DNA of 64,000 bases from the NCBI GenBank assembly GCA_022818135.1, contig JAFMSR010000003.1, forward strand, positions 31,011,962 through 31,075,961, written 5' to 3'. This stretch comes from Saxidomus purpurata (Eukaryota; Mollusca; Bivalvia; Venerida; Veneridae). A model generated the notes under the pieces. The model was not told the DNA's origin and did no database searches. It saw only the letters and a list, made by a program, of their open reading frames with translations. A program made the position numbers and the translations under genes. This document shows positions 43,802 to 56,765 of this stretch, piece after piece. How positions within the stretch are numbered: the stretch's first letter is position 1; every line of letters begins with the position of its first letter.

Positions 43802-44302
43802 AAATCACATACAGGCAGTTTTATATTCATGTTGAGCAAAAGTTAACAAAGGGTTGTATTATGTTAACATCAATATTGCAAAAAGACTTGAATTGTGATG
43901 ACTAAACTTATCATAAAGCATGGGCACAATTTGAGCTAAACTATTAAGGGCAATTATTAGTTTCAATAATGTAAAGTATAACTGTTCTTTTCAGTGCTTA
44001 CTTCATGTACATTATTTGTGTACAATTAGTTGTCAGTTTATCCCCTTATTAACTGATTATCTACATCTATAAACCAGATTACAATGTTCTGTACCCTCAG
44101 GCTAAGTCTGACTGCTCTGTACATGAAATTGGATAAATAAGTGATAATTGCTAATTTTTTAATCTCTTATTCAATGACTGCGTTAAAAAGATTTTTTTGC
44201 ATTTTTCCCATTTAATTACTTTCATAAATTTTCTGACGCTCTTGTCCATAAAAAACATAAAGTATTCATGTGTTAATCGTAAAACAATCATGATTACAGC
44301 CA

Positions 44303-45363
44303 TTTTTATGCCCCCGAAGGGAGGCATATTAAAATCGCACCGTCCGTCTGTCCGTCCGTCTGTGCGTCCCCACTTACAAATTCGTGTCCGGACTGTAACT
44401 CTGTCATGCATTGAAGGATTTTAAAATAACTTAGCACACATGTCTAGCACATCAACACGACGTGTCGCGTGCAAGACCCACATCTCCACCTCAAAGGTCA
44501 AGGTCACACTTGGAGTATGAAGGTTATGGAATCCTCTATATATGCACACATTCGTGTCCGGACTGTAACTTTGTCATGCATTGAAGGATTTTAAAATAAC
44601 TTGGCACAAATGTCTAGCACATCAAGACGAAATGTCGCGTGCAAGACCCACGTCCCTACCTCAAAGGTGAAGGTCACACTTAGAGTTTGAATGTAATGGT
44701 TTCCTCTATATATGCATATATGCACACATTCGTGTCCGGACTGTAACTTTGTCATGCATTGTAGGATTTTAGAATAACTTGGCACAAATGTCTAGCACAT
44801 CAAGACGAAATGTCGCGTGCAAGACCCACGTCCCTACCTCAAAGGTCAAGGTCACACTTAGAGTTTGAAAGTAATGGATTCCTCTATTTATGCATATATG
44901 CACACCTTTGTGTCCGGACTGTAACTTTGTCATGCATTGAAGGATTTTAAAATAATTTGGCATAAATGTCCAGCACATCAAGACGTGTCGCGTGCAAGAC
45001 CCACCTCCCTTCCACAAAGGTCAAGGTCACACTTAGAGTTTATAGGTAATGGAATCCTGTATATATGCATACATTTGTGTCCGGACTATAACTTTATTAT
45101 GCTTTGAAGGATTTTAAAATTACTTGGCACAAATGTCTAGCACATCAAGCGGATGTGTTGCGTGCAAGACCCACGTCCCTACCTCAAAGGTCAAGGTCAC
45201 ACTTAGTGTTTAAAGTAATGGAATACTGTATGCATGGTTACTCTGTCATGCATGGAAGGATTTTAAAATTACATAGCACATTTATTGAGCACATGGAGAG
45301 GACACAGACTGTGAGGCACCTCTTTCGGGGGCATTCGTCACTTGTGAGGGACAGCTCTTGTTT
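44303..45363 (-). mobile_element. P2 tandem-core element nested in hAT
   Basis: Read leftward: head AACAAGAGCTGTCCCTCACA at 45363 with a small hairpin. Five to six units of about 170-178 bases (tgtccggactgtaactttgtcatgcattg, in pieces, at 44380-45090). Then an ACGG/ACAG microsatellite (44340-44368) and the tail hairpin tatgcctcccttcgggggca at 44303. Confidence 0.85.
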
Positions 45364-46429
45364 CTCAAGTAATCGATTAAATTATTAATCATTAATCATA
45401 AAAATGCTTGATTAACGATTAATGATAATTAAAGGAAAATATTAATCGATTAATAATCGATTAAATTACTTTAATCGATTAATCCATGTCTGCTAATGGG
45501 TGTGGACAATTTTGACCCAAGAAGCATGATTTGAAAAAAGTAGGTGGAAGACTACAAGACAATGTTAAATACCAAATAGGTTTTCCTATATACGCCTTTG
45601 TAAAACAAGTGACCCCCTTGGCGGGGCCCACTATTGACCCCAGGGGTATGATTTGAACAAACTTTGAAGAAGTCTACTAGGCAATGCTACATGCAAATGT
45701 CTAAGCTCTAGGCCCTGTGGTTTTCTGTATAAGTTTCTCCTGTATAAGCCTATGTAAAATCAAGTGACCCCTGGAGGGGTCAATTTTGACCTGGGGGTCA
45801 TAATTTGAACAATCTTGGTAGAGGGTTACTAGACAGTTCTACATGCCAAATATCTAATCTCTTGGTCTTGTGGTTTCAGAGAATTTTTTTAAAGTTTTTC
45901 CAATATAAGCCTATGTAAAACAAGTGACCCCCCGGGCGGGGTCTATTTTGACCCAGTGGTCATAATTTGAACAATCTTGCTAGAGGTCCACTAGACAATG
46001 CCACATGCTAAATATCTAAGTTCTAGGCCTTGTGGTTTTAGAGAAGATTTTTTATGTTTTTCCTATTTGTTGCCATAGCAACCAGAGTTCTGCATGGAAT
46101 GGTATTCTTTGAAAAACTCTGATAGGGCTTCATGCAAGGAACATCCCTACAAAGTTTCAATAACATTGGCCCAGTGGTTTCAGAGATGTCGTTTGAAGGA
46201 AATGGCGGACGGACGGCCCCACATATGGATACTTATGTGGCTACTCTATAGTTCTCTCTATTGTTCTTTTAGCCACGTATGAGCTCACAGAATGAATGAC
46301 ATCAAAGAGTATTTACTGTTACCTATTGTTCTTATAGCCACCTCAGTATCCAAATGTAAGCACAGACGGATGGACGGAATGTGATCCTAATAGCTCACTT
46401 TGGCACTTTGTGCCAGGTGAGCTAAAAAT

Positions 46430-47764
46430 CATTGGACTGAAACATTTGCTGATAATTTGCGTATCTCTTCTTTATAACGAAACATTTAGTGGCTCTTGAA
46501 AATAAGTCTTGATAAGAATGTGGCACGGACAGATGGAGACAATTACGGTATGTCCGCCGGCTGAGGGATACTAAAATCCTTCAAAGGGAATAGGAGATAA
46601 TAATGGAGCCGACAAGAGAAACAAGGTGCTAGCCTTTGACCTTAAGTTTTAATTTCGACCTTGCTGCTGTGAAGTTGTTAACATGGGTTCCACATGAAGT
46701 TAGAATATAGGGAGATATGGAGTGGACACCATGCTTCAGAAACATCGACACAGAGACGGAGACCATTCTTATATCCGGCTACTGCAGCTAGAATGAGAAA
46801 CAACAATTATTAGACGGTCACTTCTTTATTGCATAAAAGTCATGCAGCGCTGGAATGTTTTACACATTACAAATATGCTCAGTACATTTTATAAGTCAAA
46901 TGTTTTAATAAACAATTTCATGGGAAACACAGTTGCATAGATTTTAATTGTCCTTTCCATTGACTATGGTCTTGTGGTGTGCTTGTCTTAAACAGGAAAC
47001 GAAAGAGTCTTTAACATGCAAAAATCATAAAAAATCAACATTGGCATTTACATTTTGATTCTGTAATTTTTTTCGAAAGGTTAACAAAGCAGTATGTTAA
47101 GAATTTAGCTCATCTAAGAAAAAGTACTTAACAGTGATAATGCTTGTCATTACATAAATAAAATTGGATTTTTAAAATCGCCGAAAAACGTAAAAATCTG
47201 GTATGTCTATGCCTTTTGTAATTTTGTTAATAATTGGCTACATTCCCATTTTTTTGTTAATTTAAATACTGTTTTAAGCATGAACCCATTTTTCTGAAAT
47301 TAAGCAATATTCTGTGAATATGGCAAATTTTTCATTTAAAGATATACCCCCAAAAAACATTTATCATTGGTGCAAAACCTATGGCAACATGTTATTTCAG
47401 ACTAAAACAATACTTTGGAATAAACAATATTCATGACTTATACCCATTTTCTTTAATTGAAACAATCAATATTGATAGCAAAATGCCTGCCGGCGCTTTT
47501 TTTCTCGCACAGTATACATCTAAAAATAAATTCTCCATTAATGTGAATACACAAAAGTTTAATTTTTTAAAAAGAATAGTCTAGAACTGATTCTTCCCAG
47601 GAACAATTGCTTAGTAAACTGCCCCCTGTTAAAATGACCAAGTATTACGTTTTTAGATGTACTGAGTATATAAACAAGATATAAGAATCACTGTTATGCT
47701 GAACATGTTTATATTTTGTAAAGTACATACTGAAAATAGAAAATACAACAGCAAGCCAATATTT
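46430..47764. other. no gene seen
   Basis: AT-rich sequence without element termini or coding frames that I can recognise. 46480-46560 shows worn tandem-element motifs. Confidence 0.35.
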
Positions 47765-48684
47765 AACTAGACCTATCACTAAATGTGATTAATACCCCCA
47801 AAAGACCGCTTTATCAACTGAAGAAGTTAAGAGTAACAGAATACCTTGCAAAAAAAACTAAAATAAAGATATGGGTCTTGGCAATTACTCTGTAATTTGT
47901 CAAGATAGAGTTATAGTTCTTGTACAATGCACTTCTTCTCATTGTGTTTGACCATTGTATGAAGTTGTATTGAATTCCAACCTGAAGTTCTCAAGTTATG
48001 CTCCGGACAAAGAAAAGTAATAAAGGGCAATAACTCTGTAATTAATTAAGATAGAGTTATGTTTGTTGTACACTGAACTTCCTCTCAATGTGCTTGACCA
48101 TTATATGAAGTTGTATTGAATTCCAACCAGTAGTTTTCAAGTTATGCTCCAGACAAGTAAAAGTAGCAAAGGGCAATAACTCTGTACTTAGACAAGATGG
48201 AGTTATGGTTCTTGTGCACTGCACTTCCTCTCAATGTGCTTGACCATTGTATAAAGTTGTATTGAATTCAAACCAGTATTTTTTTAAGTTATGCTCTGGA
48301 CAAGAAAAAGTAACAAAGGGCAATAACTCTGTAATTACTTAAGATAGAGTTATGGTTCTTGTGCACTGCACTTTCTCTCAATGTGCTTGATCATTGAATG
48401 AAGTTTTATTGAATTCCAACCAGTAGTTTTCAAGTTAAGCTCCGGACAAGGAAAAATAACAAAGGGCAATTACTCTTTAATCAATCAAGATTGAGTTATG
48501 GTTCTTGTGCACTACACTTCCTCTCAATGTGCTTGACCATTGTATGAAGTTGTATTGAATTCCAACCAGTAGTTTTCAAGTTATGCTCTGGACAAGGAAA
48601 ATGCAACGGACCTACCAACAGCCCGACTGACCGCCCACTGGGTGACTCCTATATACCCCCCATAACTTTGTTTCGCGAGTATAA
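47765..48684 (+). mobile_element. P1 tandem-core element
   Basis: Head aactagacctatcactaaat, about five 146-base units, a decayed CCGA tract (48610-48635) and a worn terminal hairpin (tataccccccataac ... cgagtata). More diverged than the copies at 29821 and 61676. Confidence 0.8.
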
Positions 48685-49412
48685 CAAGAGGGTATTTTGT
48701 TTAGAACCAAAGGAACCTTTTATACAGTTAAATTGTATAACACAATATAATACAATGTACACCTAATTAATTACAAGCTTTTATTATTCAACTTTACAAT
48801 ATTACACACTGTATTAGATCAATTGCGCACATGATATGAAACAGGTAGAGCTAATACAAAGCATAACTGAGCCAATATGAGAAAAGCAGGGCCTGATTTG
48901 ATTTGATGAGAATTTTATCAAGGTCCGTCCAAAAGAGCACTTATGTGAGCTTAATATCTGGATGAGACCCCGAAAAGCAGGGCCAATACGGAATTCAAGC
49001 ATTCTGATTGGTTTAAAAGAGAGGGCAAATATGGAGAAGTCACTTCCGTTAGATTTTTAAACGAGACCATTTTGTATCACGCTGATATCCTATTTTACTA
49101 AATTAAATACAAATAAAATTGTTATTGTTACAACATTTATATTCTTGTTTTTTTTTAGCCAATATTGTAAAGTTCGGCCTTGGGCCAATACGACCACCCT
49201 CGGACAAATAACAAGGTCAATATAAAATCACTTGATCAATAACATTATATTATTTTTTCACTTGAAGGAAATTTCATAAACCAAATATTATTTTCTTATT
49301 ATGCTTAATTTTGCTCATTTGTTCCGGATTTTTGCAAAGTATCCAATAACCAACAAATCAATTTGGTTTGGCCTACTATATAATTCATAATTAATAGCAG
49401 CTCTCAAAAAAG
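48685..49412. other. no gene seen
   Basis: AT-rich. A GCAGGGCC motif occurs twice (48887-48894 and 48976-48983), and gggccaatac at 48978 and 49183, suggesting a worn repeat. Nothing coding. Confidence 0.3.
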
Positions 49413-50136
49413 AAACAAGAGAGCCATGATGGCCCTATATCGCTCACCTGAATACAAGTCCACTTGCCTGCTGGGTGTGGTCAATTTTGACCCAAGAGGC
49501 ATGATTTGGACAGAGTAGGTGGAAGACCACTAGCCAATGAGATTCTGCAAACAAATGTATACTTACTTCTTATGTATTCTTATTAAAGGTCCAATACTAA
49601 GCCCCTGAGGGGTATCATTTTTCATTAAGTATTTTCATGTTGTATCTAATAATTGGCTAAAGCATGTTATACAAGAGGGTCATGGTGGCCCTATATTGCT
49701 ACCAGTGCACTAACCTAAGGAAGTGGTCAATTTCAGAGAAGAAGATTTTAAATTTTTTTCTATATAAGCCTATGTAAAACTAAGTGACCCCCTGGGCGGG
49801 GTCAATTTTGACCTGGGGGTCATAATTTGAACATTTTTGGCAGAGGTCAACTAGACAATGCTATGTGCCAAATATTCGAGCTCTAGGCCTTGTGGTTTCA
49901 GAGAAGAAGATTTTAAAAGTTTTTCCTATATTTTGCCATAGCAACCAGAGTTCTGCATGGAATGGAATTCTTTGAACAATTTTGGTAGAGCTTCATGCAA
50001 GGAACATCCCTGCATAGTTTCATCAACAATGGCCCAGTGGTTTCAGAGGAGATGTCGTTTGAATCAAAATGTTGACGGCAGATGGACAATCATCCATTAG
50101 AAAAGCCCACCCTTGCAAAGCCAAGTGAGCCAAAAA
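49413..50136 (+). mobile_element. F1 tandem-core element(s)
   Basis: Head AACAAGAGAGCCATGATGGC at 49413 and a second head-like ACAAGAGGGTCATGGTGGCC at 49672, then core units (ctctaggccttgtggtttcag at 49880-49900) and the tail gccaagtgagccaaaaa at 50120-50136 (decayed hairpin). It looks like one copy inserted into or fused with another. Confidence 0.7.
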
Positions 50137-50142
50137 CAAGGT

Positions 50143-50788
50143 AAACAAGATGGCCCTATATCGCTCACCTTGGTACAAGTCCACTTGCCTGGTGGAAGAT
50201 CACTAGATAATGTTAAATACAATAGGTTTTTCTACATACGTCTTTGTAAAACAAGTGACCCCCCCCCCCCGCCCCCCCGGGCAAGGTCAATTTGGACCCC
50301 AGGGGCATAATTTGAACAAAGTTTGAAGAGGTCTACTAGGCAATGCTACATGCCAAATATCTAAGCTCTAGGCCTTGTGGTTTCAGAAAAGAAGATTTTT
50401 TCCTACATAAGCCTATGTAAAATTAAGTGACCCCCCCTGTGCGGGGTCAATTTTGATCCGGGGCTCATAATTTGAACAATCTTGGTAGAGGTCCACTAGA
50501 CAATGCTACATGTCGAATATCTAAGCTCTAGGCCTTGTGGTTTCAGAGAAGAAGATTTTTAATCTTTTTAAAGTTTTTCCTATTTGTTGCCATAGCAACC
50601 AGAGTTCTGCATGGAATGGAATTCTTTGAACAATTTTGGTAGAGCTTCATGCAAGGAACATTCCTGCATAGTTTTATCAACATTGGCCTAGAGGTTTCAG
50701 AGGAGATGTCATTTGAATCAAAATGTTGACAGACCACGGACAATCATCGATCAGAAAAGCTCACCCTGGCGTAGCCAGGTGAGCTAAC
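50143..50788 (+). mobile_element. F1 tandem-core element
   Basis: Head AACAAGATGGCCCTATATCG, two to three 166-base units with a 12-base C run (50259-50270), and the tail agctcaccctggcgtagccaggtgagcta. It follows the previous copy by six bases in the same direction. Confidence 0.8.
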
Positions 50789-51569
50789 AGGAATGTCACA
50801 CTGTCAAAAAAAATACGCCCGACAGTATCTGGCAATTTATTGGTTTTGTAAACCAATACCTATTAGAACTATACAGCATAAAAGGCTAAATCACCTTTGT
50901 TAACTATGGAGCTGAGAAGGCTAATTCATCATTTTTCAACAATTTACGGGCTCTATAAGTGAAGAGTTTTCATCCCATCTTCACCAAATTTGGTGGAAGT
51001 ATTTGCGGGCATAATCCAAAACTGCCTTGGACGGACAAAGTGGGTGTTCCCTTAATACATCCATCGGGGCATAAAATATACCTGTAGATTGTTATCAAGG
51101 AAAGTTTAAGGACAGACGAATGGACAAATCACCATGACATCAGTTCTGCTTGACCAATTAATTAGTATAAACTAACAACATAAAACAACTACAACAAGAG
51201 CTGTCAGTAGGACAGCGCGCTCGACTTTTTAGTACTTGCCTATAAAACAATACTTTGACAGTTAAGGGCACACAAGACTTTAACTAAGAATTTCTACGTA
51301 CAAATCAAGAAACATTTTCACAGAGTTATCTTCTCTTGCTTACAGATAGGTCTCATGATGGTACATAAGTACTCCAACTTTCAAAGTAATATCTCAAATG
51401 GTTAAGTCAACAAGGGGACAAGAATGAAAATTTTAACAGTTTCTAAGTCAAAAAGGGCCATAATTCAAATAAAATCCTTGACAAAATTACCTTCTCCTGC
51501 CCATATTTTGGGATTATGATGTTTTACAAGTATTCCAACTTTCAAATTAATATCTCAAACAGTTTAGTC

Positions 51570-52769
51570 AACAAGAGCTGTCCATAAGACAGCAAGCTCG
51601 ACTATTGTGGGTGTTTGCTAATAAAACAAAACTTTTATCAGTGTAATAGCAAAACAAAATTCTGCTAACTATTAAGTATCATAAAAAAGTCAAAATCTAT
51701 CACTATATACTTAATTTTTGGTAAACTAATTGTTTGATACAAAATGTACCCCTGAACACTATTGCCAAGTTTGATATAAGTGGTTACTGAGATATGTGCA
51801 TGATAGTACCTTGCATGCAAAACTTTAACCAAATTTTCAAAGTCAAACAAGGGCCATAATTTGCACTAAATTTAAACAAGAGATATCTGACTTGACTGTG
51901 TGACACCCCTTAAGACATTAACAAAGTTCCAACTCAATATCATAAGTGGTTACTGAGATATGTGCATGATAGTACCTAGCAGGCAAAACTTTAACCAAAT
52001 TTTCAAAGTCAAACAAGGGCCATAATTTGTATCAAATTTATACAAGAGTTATCTGACTTGACTGTGTGACACCCCTTAAGACATTAACAAAGTTCAAGTC
52101 AATATCATAAGTGGTTACTGAGATATGTGCATGATAGTACCTAGCAGGCAAAACTTTAACAAAATTTTCAAAGTCAAACAAGGGCCATTATCTGCACTAA
52201 ATTTATACAAGAGTTATCTGACTTGACTGTGTGTGACACCCCTAAAGACATTAACAAAGTTTCAAGTCAATATCATAAGTGGTTACTGAGATATGTGCAT
52301 GATAGTACCTAGCAGGCAAAACTTGAACCAAAATTAGTATCTAGCAGGCAAAACTTTAACCAAATTTTCAAAGTCAAACAAGGGCCATAATTTGTACTAA
52401 ATTTATTCAAGAGTTATCTAACTTGCCTGTGTGACACCCCTAGAGACATTAACAAAGTTTCAAGTCAATATCATAAGTGGTTACTGAAATATGTGCATGA
52501 TAGTACCTAGCAGGCAAAACTTTAACCAAATTTTCAAAGTCAAACAAGGGCCATAATTTGTAATAAATTTATACAAGAGTTATCTGACTTGATTGTATGA
52601 CACCCCTCAAGACATTAACACAGTTTCAAGTCAATATCATAAGTGGTTACTGAGATATGTGCATGATAGTACTTAGCAGGCAAAACTTTAACCAAAGAAG
52701 CAACGCCGACGCCGACGCACAAGTGACTGTAATAGCTCTCCATATTCTCCGAATAGTCCAGCTAAAAAG
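51570..52769 (+). mobile_element. nested P4 element with 166-bp units
   Basis: Head AACAAGAGCTGTCCATAAGA with a GCTGTC/GACAGC hairpin. Six units (tggttactgagatatgtgc at 51781, 51947, 52112, 52280, 52478, 52644) spaced 165-168 bases, except one interval lengthened to 198 by a 32-base internal repeat. Tail gccgacgccgacgcacaagtg, then ccagctaaaaagt. Confidence 0.85.
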
Positions 52770-52969
52770 TGGACTGGTACGAAAAACTTAACCAAGATTC
52801 TAAGTCGATAAAGGGCCTTAATTTTTAAAACAAATCCCTGATAGAGTTACCTTCTCTTGCCTACAGATGGTGGTAATGATGTTAATAAGCATTAAAAGTT
52901 TAAAAGCAATATCTCAAAGGGTTAAGGCAATAAGTGGATTTTACCCATATTCAATGTATTTTCTAAGTA

Positions 52970-53684
52970 AACAAGAGCTGTCCCTCACAAGTGACGAATG
53001 TCCCCGAAAGAGGTGCCTCACAGTCTGTGTCCTCTCCATGTGCTCAATAAATGTGCTATGTAATTTTAAAATCCTTCCATGCATGACAGAGTAATCATGC
53101 ATACAGTATTCCATTACTTTAAACACTAAGTGCGACCTTGACCTTTGAAGTAGGGACTTGGGTCTTGCACGCAACACATCAGCTTGATGTGCTAGACATT
53201 TGTGCCAAGTTATTTTAAAATCCTTCAAAGCATAATAAAGTTATAGTCCGGACACAAATGTATGCATATATACAGGATTCCATTACCTATAAACTCTAAG
53301 TGTGACCTTGACCTTTGAGGTAGGGACGTGGGTCTTGCACGCGACACGTCGTCTTGATGTGCTAGACATTTGTGCCAAATTATTTTAAAATCCTTCAAGG
53401 CATGACAAAGTTACAGTCCGGACACGAATGTGTGCATATATAGAGGATTCCATAACCTTCATACTCCAAGTGTGACCTTCACCTTTGAGGTAGGGATGTG
53501 GGTCTTGCACGCGACACGTCGTCTTGATGTGCTAGACATGTGTGCCAAGTTATTTTAAAATCCTTCAATGCATGACAGAGTTACAGCCCGGACACGAATT
53601 TGTAAGTGGGGATGCACAGACGGACGGACGGACAGACAGACGGACGGTGCAATTTTAATATGCCACCCTTCGGGGGCATAAAAA
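52970..53684 (+). mobile_element. P2 tandem-core element
   Basis: Head AACAAGAGCTGTCCCTCACA, units of about 168-170 bases (gtccggacac at 53248, 53418, 53586), an ACGG/ACAG microsatellite (53610-53646) and the tail hairpin tgccacccttcgggggcata plus AAAA. Confidence 0.85.
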
Positions 53685-53973
53685 GGGGCATAATTCTGTC
53701 AAAAACCTTGACAGAGTTATGTACTCTTGTCTGTTGATGTAGGTCATGATGGTAAACAAGTATGGTTAGTTTCAAAGCAATACCTCCAATGGTTTTGAAA
53801 TAAAGTGAGGTGGTACAAAAAACTTAACCAAGCTCAATACATTTTCTAAGTCAAAAAAAGGGCCATAATTCTGTCAAAAACCTTGACAGAGTTATGTACT
53901 CTTGTCTGTAGATGGAGGTTATGATGGTTAACAAGTATGGTAAGTTTCAAAGCCATACCTCTAATACTTTTGA

Positions 53974-55034
53974 AACAAGAGCTGTCCCTCACAAGTGACG
54001 AATGCCCCCAAAAGAGGTGCCTCAGTCTGTGTCCTCTCCATGTGCTCAATAAATGTGCTATGTCATTTTAAAATCCTTCCATGCATGACAGAGTAACCAC
54101 CCATACAGTATTCCATTACTTTAAACACTAAGTGTGACCTTGACCTTTGAGGTAGGGACTTGGGTCTTGCACGCAACACATCCGCTTGATGTGCTAGACA
54201 TTTGTGCCAAGTTATTTTAAAATCCTTCGAAGCATGATCAAGTTATAGTCCGGACACAAATGTATGCATATATACAGGATTCCATTACCTAGACCTTGAC
54301 TTTTGTGGTAGGGATGTTGGTCTTGCACGCAACACGTCGTCTTGATGTGCTAGACATTTGTGCCAAGATATTTTAAATTCCTTCAATGCATGACAAAGTT
54401 ACAGTCCGGACACAATGTGTGCATATATGCATATATAGAGGAATCCATTACCTTCAAACTCTAAGTATGACCTTGACCTTTGAGCTAGGGACGTGGGTCT
54501 TGCACGTGACACGTTGTCTTGATGTGCTAGACATTTGTGCCAAGTTATTTTAAAATCCTTCAATGCATGACAAAGTTACAGTCCGGACACGAATGTGTGC
54601 ATATATGCATATATAGAGGAATCCATTACCTTCAAACTCTAAGTATGACCTTGACCTTTGAGCTAGGGACGTGGGTCTTGCACGCGACACGTGGTCTTGA
54701 TGTGCTAGACATTTGTGCCAAGTTATTTTAAAATCCTTCAATGCATAACAAAGTTACAGTCCGGACACGAATGTGTGCATATATAGAGGATTCCATAAAC
54801 TTCATACTCCAAGTGTGACCTTGTCCTTTGAGGTAGGGATGTGGGTCTTGCACGCGACACGTTGTCTTGATGTGCTAGACATGTGTGCCAAGTTATTTTA
54901 AAATCCTTCAATGCATGACAGAGTTACGGTCCGGACACGAATTTGTAAGTGGGGACGCACAGACGAACGGATGGACATACAGACGGACGGACAGACAGAC
55001 GGTGCGATTTGAATATGCCGCCCTTCAGGTGCAT
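53974..55034 (+). mobile_element. P2 tandem-core element
   Basis: Head AACAAGAGCTGTCCCTCACA. Units at gtccggacac 54248, 54402, 54581, 54759, 54929, some with a doubled tgcatata. ACGG/ACAG microsatellite (54960-55002) and the tail tatgccgcccttcaggtgcata. Confidence 0.85.
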
Positions 55035-55138
55035 AATAAAGTTGGGTGGTATGAAAAACTTAACCAAGGTGTGACACCAACGCTGACGCCGGGGCGAGTA
55101 GGATAGCTCCCCTTTTCTTCGAAAAGTTGAGCTAAAAA

Positions 55139-56765
55139 TAAAAGATTAAACAATACAATTAACAATAATCAAAAGTCAATCATAAGTTAAACATGTTGAG
55201 TACAAAATAATACTGTACAAACATTTTATTAGTAAAGCTATAAAAGAGCACTAAGTCTTTATCTACAATTTTAGTAACACAAAAATTTTGAGGTCTTCCT
55301 CAACTTTGTTGTGACCTAAGTCACACAGTCAACAAGCAATGATTATTGAAAAAGATATGCAAAAGTCATACCATTCCTTATTGCCAAACAAGATATACAA
55401 TCATTGGTTGAAAACAATCACTTAGCAGCTGACACTAAACTGAACTGAATTTGGTATAACAGGTCTAGTCTTTAGCCCTGAAATGGCATTTCTGATAGAC
55501 CCAAGCATTTCTCCCATAATGCTGTAACAGTTATAATTGTATTTATTTATCTGACGTGAGACTTTTTTGCAGGAGATGCCACACTCCTGATTACAAAATA
55601 GTTCATTTTGTGTGCTAAATCTCAGGGAGACCTGCTACTTTATGTTAGCTCTTGATGCCGAGTATCCTGTTAAAACTATGCTCATCATATACATATTGCT
55701 GTTTTGTTTATTTATGTCATCTCTGCCCTTAATATAAAGTTTCATCATTATTCTTCTAAAAAAATCCAAATCGTAAACCCAAACAATGTATTAAGTGTAA
55801 AAAGTATAAGCTTTACTGAATCCATGTTGACACTCATCTTTATACTTTCTGATATACCTATCCGCGAACCTGGAAAAAAAATGTTTAAAGCTTCTACCAG
55901 TTTGTTTCAGATACAATATATTCACCCTTGTCGGACAGCTTGTCTTTTTCTGAACATTTTGATATAAATATTGTACCGATACTTTTGTTAAATATTTGCT
56001 ATGGAGGTCATTTCCAGACCAACTGTCCTCACATTATCATTCAATCTTAAAAAATAGGCAAAATTTAAGGATCTCTTGCTTTTCAAAAATGAACACAAAC
56101 CTAAGAAATAAAATATTTTTCAGATTGTTTTGAAATACAAAAATATTTGAAATATGGCAAATGAGAAAGGAAACTACACTGAAGTATTTTACGATAATTA
56201 ATGGTAATTGGTATACATGTATCCTGGTTATTAGTATCTTTAGTACCTTGACCATACAAAGTAGTACTACATTTTGGGCCACTGATCCAGATCCACACTA
56301 TCACTATTCACTTCATTCAGTCATCTGCTCATTTTCTCTCTTTTTTTGTATTTTTGTGTTTTTGTTCTCTTACATACCAACCAGTGTCCTACCCTACTAT
56401 CTAGCATTCACAATTATCATTCAATCACTCATTAACAATGCCTTACACTTTGAACATGTATACAACACAAGGCTATTCCTATTGTAATATAGCCCAGTAA
56501 TATCTTCTATTAGGCAATGTTTTTAGCCACGCCTGTTTGTTATTGTTTGATTTTATTATTTCTTTTATTATTATATAAAGCCAAAACGTAAAAGCAATTA
56601 AAGATAATACATGTATCATCTTTGTGTATTTGTTATCAAATGAAGATTATTACTGGGCTGTGGTTCTGTCTTACTGTAAAAGATATGCTTTTCAGGTCTG
56701 ATTACATGGTACATGATGTAGGTTATAACTTCTACAACATTTCCATGACCTCACTCGGAAACATA
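55139..56765. other. no gene seen
   Basis: AT-rich, no element termini and no convincing coding sequence. Open frames around 56037-56487 are low-complexity, Ile/Phe/Leu-rich and overlap on both strands. Confidence 0.35.

Larger units (their letters stand above)
43364..45492. mobile_element. hAT element nested in F1, 8-bp duplication CTAATGGG
   Basis: CAGACATGGATT at the left and its complement at the right, flanked by perfect CTAATGGG at 43356-43363 and 45493-45500. Many ATCGATTAAT motifs near both ends. It carries a BED-finger-like coding remnant (43577-43801) and a nested P2 element (44303-45363). Confidence 0.9.
43304..46429 (+). mobile_element. F1 tandem-core element with nested hAT insertion
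   Basis: Head AACAAGAGGGCCATGATGGC and CTCACCTGAATACAAG at 43304. Units of about 166 bases follow the nested insertion (45500-46080). Then a short ACGG tract (46204-46215, and ACGGATGGACGG at 46367-46378) and the tail hairpin AGCTCACTTTGGCA/TGCCAGGTGAGCT plus AAAAA ending at 46429. The sequence cttgcctaatggg is split by the hAT element and resumes as ctaatgggtgtggac. Confidence 0.85.
51193..55138 (+). mobile_element. P4 tandem-core element with three nested elements
   Basis: Head AACAAGAGCTGTCAGTAGGA with a GCTGTC/GACAGC hairpin. Worn core units (caactttcaaa, gggccataattc, gagttaccttctcttgcc). The tail is cgccggggcgagtaggatagctc and the hairpin ccttttc/gaaaag with GAGCTAAAAA ending at 55138. 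It contains a second P4 copy (51570-52769) and two P2 copies (52970-53684, 53974-55034). The core resumes after each. Confidence 0.75.

Noticed and set aside
47381..47584. 67-codon plus-strand frame in AT-rich DNA
   Set aside because: No recognisable motif, no conserved context, AT-driven composition.
56037..56487. Overlapping open frames of 67-108 codons
   Set aside because: Low-complexity Ile/Phe/Leu-rich products on both strands of AT-rich DNA, no start or splice context.
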